Origin: Synchiropus splendidus
Lineage: Eukaryota; Chordata; Actinopteri; Syngnathiformes; Callionymidae
Assembly: GCF_027744825.2 (NCBI RefSeq)
Contig: NC_071338.1
Coordinates: 26,526,001 to 26,590,000, forward strand
Reading direction: 5' to 3'
Length of the DNA: 64,000 nucleotides
Each line of letters opens with the position of its first letter. Positions within the stretch are counted from its first letter, which is position 1. The translations under genes and the position numbers were made by a program. Positions 55,870 through 64,000 of this stretch are shown one piece after another. The notes under the pieces are model-generated. The model worked only from the letters and a program-made list of their open reading frames with translations. It searched no databases and was not told the origin of the DNA.

Positions 55870-57400
55870 AATTTTATGATATTTAGACATGGTTTTATTA
55901 TATTAATTTAATTCCGAATTTTATTCATTTTTTTTTCTATTTTCTCAACTGTTTGCATCAAGTGTATTTTTTGTCTTGCCATATGAGAATCCATCTGGAA
56001 CTGTTGGTTCTAAAGGGCACTTGAAGCAGAACTATGCATTGGAGCTTCCTCTCCATGATAAGTGACCAGGTGAAAAAAAAAAGTACAGAAAATGCAGCAT
56101 AATAAGATGGTTATTCTTTTCTCCTTTTCTTCTAATTTTCCTTGAGTTTGGTTTATTTTAGAGTACTATTTTTACTTTCAACACTATCATTTAGGTGCTT
56201 TCTTTTGTTTTCTTTCAGATGCTTTCCCAGAGGGCTTTTCAAATAAAGAATATTGGTGAATAAAGAGAGTGTGTTCAGGCGTGTCATTGCCAGAACCCGG
56301 CCCTATCAGGACCTCATTTCATAATCCACCAGTGAAACGGCGGAGCCTCAGCTGGCTGACTGTCAGAGCGGGCTCAGGTGCGGAGCCCTCAGCGGCTGCT
56401 TCCTCTCCACTAAATACTCCTCAGATGACGCCGCTGGAGCGAGGCTGGAGCGAGGCTGGCTTTCAGCGGCGACCCTGTCAGGAAGCGACGCCTGTGACAC
56501 GCCCGCCGTGCCACTGAGTCAGAGGAGTGCGGTCATTGTGACAGACTGATTTTTTTTATTTGTTTTTTTTTTTTTGCATCTTCCATCGGTTCAGCAGAGC
56601 AGATAATTAAAGAAAAGCATGTGTTTTTTTTTGTTAGTGACTGGAATGAACGTTTCTGTCAAGGAACCATGAGACGCTCATTCTTTTAAAAGCCATTGAA
56701 CCACACCCCCGAACTGTCCTCCATCAGCTGCTGTAAACGTTATGCAGGGCCTGCGAGCACATCCGTGGAGATAATACATTTGTGGGTGGACTCTGAAACA
56801 GCATGTTACATAAGACACGCGCTGCATTTCTCGGCACAACTTCACTGTAAATAGGTTCATCAGTGTAATGTGGGTGACATGAAAAGTGTATGTGTGTGTG
56901 TGTGGGTGTGTGTATGTTGACGGTGCTGTCTGCTTTGTTGCCGGGAATATTCTCATCCAAAACAAAGCTTTGATGGCTGAAAGAGAGGCACCTTGCGCAT
57001 GATGGTGGATTCTGAGGAGAAATGCTGCTCCCTCCGTTGTTGGATGACGCACCGTGTTGCATTAGTCAGCTGGTTGTGTTGTCAAGAATAGGATGCTGTC
57101 TTTGTTTTTTGAAGGGCTTTAGCAACAACCACTTGTGGGACACTTCTCCATCATCTGCGCGGCGGTTTGACCTTGGAAACGGCCTCCTGTTTGTCCTCCC
57201 CGCTCTAGTGAGGTTAGTGTTGAGCCTCAAGTGTTTGCAGGTGGGTGTTGTGACTGTGTACTTGTGAGTACCAGGTCTTCACAAGCCACCTTGCACGTAG
57301 CAGCCCGGCATCGCGTACGACAGTTACGGCAGCACAGTGTCCCAGCATCTCTCTGTCACGCAGCGATCCACCAGTTGGTCGGAACCGACCCTGGTCGTAA
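55870..57400. other. Intergenic sequence, partly GC-rich
   Basis: A GC-rich stretch at about 56270-56520 is open for 82 codons but has no recognised protein similarity; it contains a GGAGCGAGGCT direct duplication near 56437-56457. A TG-rich tract lies at about 56887-56912. Nothing else was recognised. Confidence 0.5.
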
Positions 57401-57402
57401 GT

Positions 57403-57765
57403 CAGTTACTTGTAATTGGGTTTCACTTTGAGTCCTGGTTAAGGTGAGCCATGTGTTTTGGATGGTTGAGTTCAGGTTGAGAGGCTGGGGAAAGGGTTAT
57501 ATCAATGAGAGGTCAGAACAAATATAGCGAAACATGGCTGTGTGTGTGTTGGGGGCTTGTCTACCCTACTTTGTGTGGACCAATTCTTGACCAAGCATGA
57601 TCCTTGTGAGGACTCTATGAGTTTGTGGGGACATTTGTTTGGACCCCACAAGGTTAAGCCTCACTTTAAGGATGAAGACCTCAAAATAAGGTCATTACAA
57701 TTGGGTTTCAGTTCGGTTCAGGGTCCTGGTTGAGGTGAGCCGTGTGTTTTGGATGGTTGAGGAGA
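57403..57765 (+). repeat. Fish GGGGACATTTG-type repeat with internal direct repeats
   Basis: The segment GTGGGGACATTTGTTTGGAC followed by CCCACAAGG (about 57628-57653) is of a kind found widely in fish introns. The string TTGGGTTTCA...GTCCTGGTT...GGTGAGCC.TGTGTTTTGGATGGTTGAG occurs at about 57416-57471 and again at 57701-57762. Both point to an amplified dispersed repeat. Confidence 0.6.
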
Positions 57766-58859
57766 AACCTCACAATGTCTCCTCTAGGATAGAAATACAA
57801 GTGCGTGCGTGTGCTATAAGTGACCAGTCCTGTGTGCCCCCCTAACTCTGGTCCTGGAAACCTGCCCAATAGTCTCCAAGGTAAAGTGAGGAGTCATTGT
57901 TCAAACCTTTTTTGCCATCAACCTGTGCTATTTGAATTCTTCACTCACATTGACCGAACAAAAGTGCCCTTTTGAGATGCCCTTTCTGGAGAGGAAGCTC
58001 CTCAACTAGCCACCTCTGTTAGCGCCTCGGCTAACCAGTCATGACTGACACGTTTCCACTTCCCATCCAGAGCTGGAGCCGCTTCCTCTTGCTAGCAGCG
58101 TTTCCCATGCAGCTGCTGAGGCCGTTTATCAATGTGCAGCGGTCAGTACAGCGCGAAGTCAATCGTTCACCATCTTAATCTGGGCTCAGGACTAATGAAA
58201 GCTGCCTCACTGATTGCGGGACAACAGATTGAGGCAATTTAAGTGAGCAGATAAACCCTGTCTGAGATAGTTTGGGATTGTTCAGATCATTTATTCATCG
58301 ACCACCACCTTCTAAACTGGGACGCTGTGTTTGAATCAAACAGCAATTGAAGGAAGAGGTCAGGTGTGCGGACGGCGGCTTCAGCATCTGTCCGTCAGAT
58401 GTTGCTCTGCTAAACAGGACCTTCACAGCGGCCTGATGTGGAACACAGCGTGGATGGGATCTTCAGCTTCATGAACGGTGAGAACTTCCTGCAGGTCATA
58501 GAGCACAAGCTGTGCAAGGTCAGGACTGAGCCACCATGGGTTTAGGACTTCATGTTAAAACGTACAGATTGTCATAGCTGTCTGATGTTAGACTCGGGTG
58601 CGATGTGTACTGGTCGACAGAAGGCTCAGAGACCAGATTAAATTAGGAGTTTAGGAAACAATGACAAGATGAAACACAGACGAACAGGAACAAAGAACAA
58701 AATGCGCCAGAACCAGAACACGGACCGGGAACGACATGTAAGGGCTGGGGAACAGAAAAAACAAACGGGGTAAAGACAAATGCACTCGGACATAAACTCG
58801 CGAGGCCCAATCAACGCTTGGTGGTGGAAAACACACACACACACACGAGGCAATAACTA
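57766..58859. other. Intergenic sequence
   Basis: No gene is supported. At about 58440-58530 a GC-richer stretch can be read as G-I-F-S-F-M-N-G-E-N-F-L-Q-V-I-E-H-K, followed by a GT, but no acceptor or partner exon was found. A short (AC)n lies at 58830-58846. Confidence 0.5.
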
Positions 58860-59064
58860 TATCTGTGAGAAAACAAAAGGTGAGATCTACAAAATACTAA
58901 TACGCAGAATTGACCGGAGAATGAAAGTGAAAACAGAAATGAAGCCAGAAGGACGAGAACTAAGACGGAAGCTGAAGGAGGATTTTAAATATTCAAGGAA
59001 GGTTAGCGAGAGAGTGGAGTCTTGGGAGAGTTTACCGGAGGAACGCGAAGTAACCATCTGGCAA
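58860..59064 (+). repeat. Dispersed repeat, copy 2
   Basis: Second copy of the repeat at 55610. It shares TGAGAAAACAAAAGGTGAGA, GAGAATGAAAGTGAAAACAG and GAAGGACGAGAACTAAGA and ends ACCATCTGGCA. This copy is open for most of its length in one frame, with a very basic and acidic composition; copy 1 is not. Confidence 0.75.
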
Positions 59065-59188
59065 CACAAGCTGGCGTAGAGGAGTTGATATCCGGGAGAG
59101 TCCCATTACCAAATGCACGCCAGCTGTGTCGCTTGGAAAGCTGGAGAGAGACAAGGAACGGGCAACGTGGGAACAACCGGGAATCACA

Positions 59189-59258
59189 AAAATAAAAGCA
59201 TGGAAAACCCCGGACATGACAGCAACAATAAAAGCATGGAGACAAGCGGACATGACAT
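59189..59258 (+). repeat. Short tandem duplication, about 35-base unit
   Basis: AATAAAAGCATGGA followed by ...GGACATGACA occurs twice in a row (about 59190-59222 and 59226-59258) with few differences. Confidence 0.7.
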
Positions 59259-60274
59259 AGATAGACTTGACTTGAAAGACTCTATTTTCAAATTGTCGAC
59301 GTGAACAGATGTATGAAGTACACAGGCACATTTGAAAGGATGATGAGCAGAGTACAGCTGGAGAACACACTGTACTGGATGAAGAGGTTGTTTCCCTTCT
59401 CTACTGAGACTGACAGCAGCAGTCATGCTCCGTCTGTGCCTTCCTGTTCCTCTTGACCCGTCTGACCAGCTCTCCCTCCATGTAATGGGCTGTGAGAGGT
59501 GCTACATAAATGAACAAGCTGCGATTGATTGAAACGTGATCGGCTGACCATTATTGATCTACGACATCAAAGACAGCACTGACAGGACATTTGGACTTAA
59601 AGACTCAAAGAGTCGATCATCATTACGGTGGTGTAAGCTTATGGTTCTTCAACTTCAAGGATGCTATTTTGGAGCAGGCCTGAATTCAGATGGTGAAATA
59701 AAAGCTCAGCGTGTAGTGCACTTTTGTATGGAACCACTAGTGGGACAAGAGTACTCACAGTGTACTGCTTGACCATTAAAATCCAACCACAGCCGGAGAT
59801 TTGCAGTCACACAAGAGACATTTACTTGACAGCATCTGTCATTAGTTTAAAGAGCAATGCATGGATTAATAAATATGTAAATAAATCAAAACAGTTTGTT
59901 TTCTTTATATTAGAGCGTAGATTTAAAATCCACATTTTGTCATATTTCATTGTTAATATTGTCAAATGAACATTTCAAATAAATACACGGCCACTGTATG
60001 CCATCTTTTTTATATCAAATACTAAATAAATCATTGCAGGAAATGTTTGTCATTATGATGCTTTCAAGTTAAAGAATATGTATTTTTAAACATATTACGG
60101 TTTTATTTCAAGTCTTAAGGATTTATATGGTATGATGCTGAACAAGCCTTGAAGGTCAGTTAGTTGGGAGAAGTTTTTTTTTATTCTTTATTTTACCAAT
60201 TGATGACAACTCTCCTTTGTTCTAGCAGTTTCTAATGGCTACAAAGTAAAGGTTCTTTCTCCCTGGAATTTCAA
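59259..60274. other. Intergenic sequence
   Basis: AT-rich sequence with no recognised gene or repeat. Confidence 0.55.
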
Positions 60275-60352
60275 AATCAGAATCAGAATAGAATTTATTG
60301 CCATGGTCAGTGGGGGTTCCACCAACTAGGAAAGTGCTTCGAAATAAAGTGA
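60275..60352 (-). repeat. SINE-like tail repeat, copy 2 (inverted)
   Basis: AATCAGAATCAGAAT...TTTATTGCCATGGTCAGTGGGG...CCAACTAGGAAAGTGCTTCG...AATAAAGTG is the reverse complement of the segment at 4067-4147, with about 10-15% difference by eye. It abuts an AAAAT pentanucleotide array. Confidence 0.65.
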
Positions 60353-60354
60353 TG

Positions 60355-60425
60355 TAAATAAAATAAAATAAAATAAAATAAAATAAAATAAAATAAAATA
60401 AAATAAAATAAAATAAAATAAAATA
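60355..60425. repeat. (AAAAT)n pentanucleotide array
   Basis: About 14 near-perfect five-base units, directly next to the inverted SINE-like tail. Confidence 0.95.
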
Positions 60426-60869
60426 ATGTGATACAGATTGTGATTAATCATTGCAATTGTTAACTCAATTTATTATATATTTTTAAAGCGATTAACAGCA
60501 TGAATATACTCATTTATTATAGGTTATTTAATCAGTAATTTAGTGCTTGAGATAAAGTGCAAATAAAAATGTGTAAATAAAAATGTCATGAAAATACAGT
60601 GTATCATTGTAGTGTTTTTTTAAGTTTGATTAAAGTTAATTTATTTTCAACCTACATTTAGAAAAAAAAGCAACATTAAACAGATAGTTGAGTTTAAATA
60701 AAATCACTCCGGAATGGTCAGATCAATTCAAAGCGCTGGCCACATACACAATGTTAAAGAATCAGCATCGGATTTTTGGGTTTAATCCCGACATGCAGAG
60801 AAGCCAGCGTCTGATTCAGCTGCATGTGAGCGCGGATAATCGACTGTAAGTGACTTGCATCACCAGTCC

Positions 60870-60999
60870 TCCCTCCCTCTCCTCCTCCCTGCGCGCAGCT
60901 GCGACCAATGAGACCAGTGAGCGGAGACAAAACACCAGCGTGCGCGTGTTTCTGACCGCAATTTAACTGCTGTGTTGGAGAGCGACGAGCCACGAACAG
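60870..60999 (+). promoter_or_regulatory. Candidate CpG promoter and first exon of a gene extending beyond the window
   Basis: In an otherwise AT-rich area this stretch is rich in C+G and CpG (TGCGCGCAGCTGCGACC, GTGCGCGTG). It has a CCAAT box at 60905-60909 and ends CACGAACAG/GTAGGA, a good splice donor at 61000. Everything to the right edge could be its first intron. There is no ATG-led reading frame of note in the candidate exon, so it would be a 5' UTR exon. This is inference from composition and the donor only. Confidence 0.4.
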
Positions 61000-63914
61000 G
61001 TAGGAACGCACTTCCACTTCTTTTCTCTCGAGCCGCGCTTTGCTGGAGTCAGCGTTTGTTTGCTTCAGTCAGTGAGTTCAAACCGTTTACATGAGCTGGA
61101 TTCACTTGTCATGACGCCAACAGCAAAGTCAGAATCAACACATTTCTGCGCGCTGGACTTCGGAGGCTGCGAGCGCACGTGTGGGCGCTGTCCGCGGTGC
61201 TGGAGGAGCCTGTTGGAATTGACGGGGACTTGAAAAGTCTCTGACTCTGAAGGATGCGGTTCTAGAAAAGGGACACTTGAATGCGATGTATCTCCCGAAA
61301 CAAAGAGGAAAGAGATCTGTTGGCGCTGAAATTAAATCTAGATTTTCTTTTTCTGAAGAGTTGTAACAGGTTTAAAAACCTCCGCTTATACACCTGTATC
61401 GCCCAGTGTGTTGAAGCTGCGATGGATTAAGAAATATCATCCATTTACATCATGTTTAAATTGGAAATACTCCTTGGCGTCTCTCTCACTGGTTATGTGT
61501 GACACAGCTAGAGTTGTGTTGTGATCTATGCACGTCACGTCTTCAGGCGACGTCCAGATTTGGACGTCTCCAGACCAAGAGTGCCAGACTCAGTCAGTGG
61601 TACAATTCCCAACCCACAAACAGTTTTGGTCCAAGTCACATTCACGCCTGTCTGTAATCGCCGATGCTTCAACAATAAACGTTAAATGAATATCCTCCTT
61701 TTATTTCCTTAAAGATTGTTTTTCTTTAATTCAGCAAAGTCACTTGACCAGCTCATACTGACTTTGGTGAAATCCACCTTCTTTTCTGCTAATTTTTTTA
61801 AGGATATTTCAATATAAACATAGAACAAAACAAAAGAAAAATATAAATATAAGTTCAAAGGTCACCTCTGCTCCGTTACGCTTCTCAAACAAGCCCTTTA
61901 TACCATCATGTCTTGGAGCCCACTACAGGCCTGTTCAAAGTTATCGCCGATCCTATGTATCATTAAAGCAAGTAGCAGACAGTAATTGCTGGATAATTAA
62001 TACACCACGTTGTTCAGTCGCGGGTAGGTGCAAAGACGTGGGGATGACACGGCACTTATCTAGTCAGGATCATCCCCACTGTCTTGGTCGTGTACTTTGT
62101 AGCACTGACATCACTACCCCATTCATTCAATGGATTTCAACTCTTTGTTTTTAATACCTCATTATTTGTTTAAAAAGTTGCGCATTAACTGAGCTGTATA
62201 CAGCAAGTACTTCAGATGAAGTGAAGTGAGTGTAGCCAAGCAGCCACAGAAGCTGCTCAGGCTGCCACCTTCTGGTGACGTTTCGCTGTTCAGTTTCATG
62301 TTGGGATTAAAAAAAATAAATGTTTTTGTCACTTCAAATGAACATGATTTGGGCTCAACATGAAACTGCTGTATCCACAATAAGATGACCTGGAATCGGA
62401 CCTGGAAGATGTGTCCGAGCTGACGTTTGCTGATGACATCACTTTATACATTGTACAAGTGTACAGTTGACAAGGACTCACTCGACACCTCCGCAGTAAT
62501 GTGCAGAAACTGAAACAGTTTATTTGCACATCACTGGACTGTGCTACAAAAGTAGAACAATACAGTCAACGACTATGAAAAAAATGAGGTTTAGCTGGGT
62601 TCAGTGTGCGGACTATATTTCACCTCACTCGTCTGTACTTACTACAATGACTCAGGGACACGACGTTGGAGCTATTGAAAGTGCTAGAACATTCCTTATT
62701 AGATCCATTGTTACAGGGTCTAATGACACTGTAATAATTGTAGGAATGTAATAGTTGGAAGGAAGCCTGTTGGACACCAATGTAAAATAATGCCATCTAG
62801 TGGCAGGAGGATGTCACAACACAAGAAATCAATACGCATTAACCGGTGCAGTTAGCAACCGTATTCCCACAGGCAGTGAACCTGTGAGATAAAGGATGAC
62901 CTCCTATCCATTGGGAATTCGATCTGTTTCCTGTTAAGAAATCAACTCTAAATACTTCACATTATTACTTTTTTTCCAACCATATTTTTGGGGTGGACCT
63001 GCCGTGACATTCAGCCAAGGACAAACAAATGATTTTCACCAGCCCCTGCAGCCAATAACCTCACAGAGGAGCATGAAATGATGATTCCTCGTGTAGGAAG
63101 GATCCAATAACGGTGGCTTAGATTCAGACTGTTTCCCAAACTAGACATGGTCAGAGATGACGACCCAGGAAAAGACTGTGTGGGTTGTTGATAAGGACAT
63201 TTGAATATCTTACGAACCACTGGTGTTTGTTATCTGCTTGTTTTATCACCTCAGATGTCCAGGACGTCTGTCAGGAGGTTTCTAACTTTTAAACGACGTG
63301 GATGCAGGTGCAGAGCTGCACGAGTTACCTGAACATCTAAGGCAGGGTGGATCAGAGCCTTCATTTATTTCTGCCAAAATACGAACCAGGCTCCACCAGA
63401 GGATTTTTCCAGCCCCGGAGAAATCAAGTACGATCAAGCCAGCGTCTGTCTGTCATTGCAGTCCAATTTTAGGGAACATTTGCAGACTTAAGCCTCCCCT
63501 TCTGTTTCAAGATCTAAACTATTCTCCGTAGAAGTGGATGCTGCAACTGCAGCAGCTTTTCAAAGACCACTGCCAGCTAGCAAGGGCTATAGGAAGCACA
63601 TGTCAACCACACATATGCTCACACCTACAGGTGACTCAGCATCATCAGGCAGTCTGGGTGTATTTGGGTCTGTGGGAGGAAACCAGAGTATTTGAAGAAC
63701 ACTAAAGCAAGCACATAGAGAAAGAAACTTTCCCTCTTGAGATCGCCTGCCTTTAAGAAGCACAGCGATCCATAATGCACTGCAGCAGTTCAACTTCTTG
63801 AATGCTGATGTCCAGACTTGACAATTCTTATTTGCCCCCTTTATGACCACCCCAAGTGTAATGCTGCTGTTGTGTCATCAGCTATCACCACAATAATAAG
63901 GAATAAAATCGAAG
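61000..63914. other. Right-hand non-coding region
   Basis: CpG-containing sequence continues to about 61260, then AT-rich DNA. No coding exon is supported. A LINE fragment at 62390-62560 is annotated separately. Confidence 0.5.
62390..62560 (+). mobile_element. Reverse transcriptase fragment with FADD motif
   Basis: One frame reads V-S-E-L-T-F-A-D-D-I-T-L-Y-I-V, the catalytic F/Y-A-D-D block of a LINE reverse transcriptase. After a stop it continues R-S-N-V-Q-K-L-K-Q-F, the usual helix that follows. It is too short and broken to be active. Confidence 0.5.
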
Positions 63915-64000
63915 GACCTTCATCCATCCTCAACTGCTTATCCGTTGTCGGGTTGTGGGGGCAGCTGCTACAAAAGGTTGCACCCAACACCCTTCTCCTG
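63915..64000 (+). mobile_element. LINE-derived repeat at the window edge (truncated)
   Basis: CATCCTCAACTGCTTATCCG followed by TTGTCGGGTTGTGGGGGCAG matches the very common fish repeat of the form CATCCATCTTCAACCGCTTATCCGGG...CGGGTCGCGGGGGCAGC. The element continues past the end of the window. Confidence 0.6.

Noticed and set aside
56269..56517. 82-codon frame in a GC-rich patch
   Set aside because: Openness is explained by GC content; there is no family resemblance and no plausible exon boundaries.

Overview
This is vertebrate nuclear DNA, most likely from a spiny-rayed teleost fish. The genes are split by short GT-AG introns, the proteins read as clear fish orthologues of human genes, and the introns carry fish-type LINE fragments, a fish SINE-like tail and many TA/CA/AAAAT microsatellites. 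I could not determine the species.

Five protein genes lie head to tail on the + strand. In order they are: the 3' two thirds of a polycystin-1-like gene (pkd1l2, 1-11539, 36 exons, 5' end outside the window); nfat5 (12334-32921, 13 coding exons, 1211 aa, with a 10.9 kb first intron); kars1 (35731-41718, 14 coding exons plus one alternative mitochondrial-leader exon); gcsh (43602-47069, 5 exons, 173 aa); and rpl13 (non-coding exon ending at 49561, coding 50005-53161, 211 aa). I joined exons by hand from GT/AG sites. In all five genes every junction keeps the codon phase, and the four complete genes add up to whole codons. The human counterparts of all five map to 16q22-q24, so the block looks like conserved synteny with local rearrangement.

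From 53.2 kb to the right end there is no gene I can support. This part holds a mariner-like remnant, degenerate LINE pieces, dispersed and tandem repeats, and one GC-rich stretch ending in a splice donor (about 60870-60999) that could be the promoter and first exon of a gene starting beyond the window.

The five genes do not form a pathway: a membrane receptor/channel-like protein, the osmotic-stress transcription factor, lysyl-tRNA synthetase (cytosol and mitochondrion), the lipoyl carrier of glycine cleavage (mitochondrion) and a large-subunit ribosomal protein. The most informative details are the kars1 alternative exon with its forced short upstream reading frame, the ZNF143/Staf-like sites at rpl13 and kars1, the altered pore motif of Pkd1l2, and the shortened, glutamine-rich tail of Nfat5. 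I saw no evidence of an undescribed system such as a defence island or gene cluster; this is an ordinary chromosomal segment with some unusual detail.
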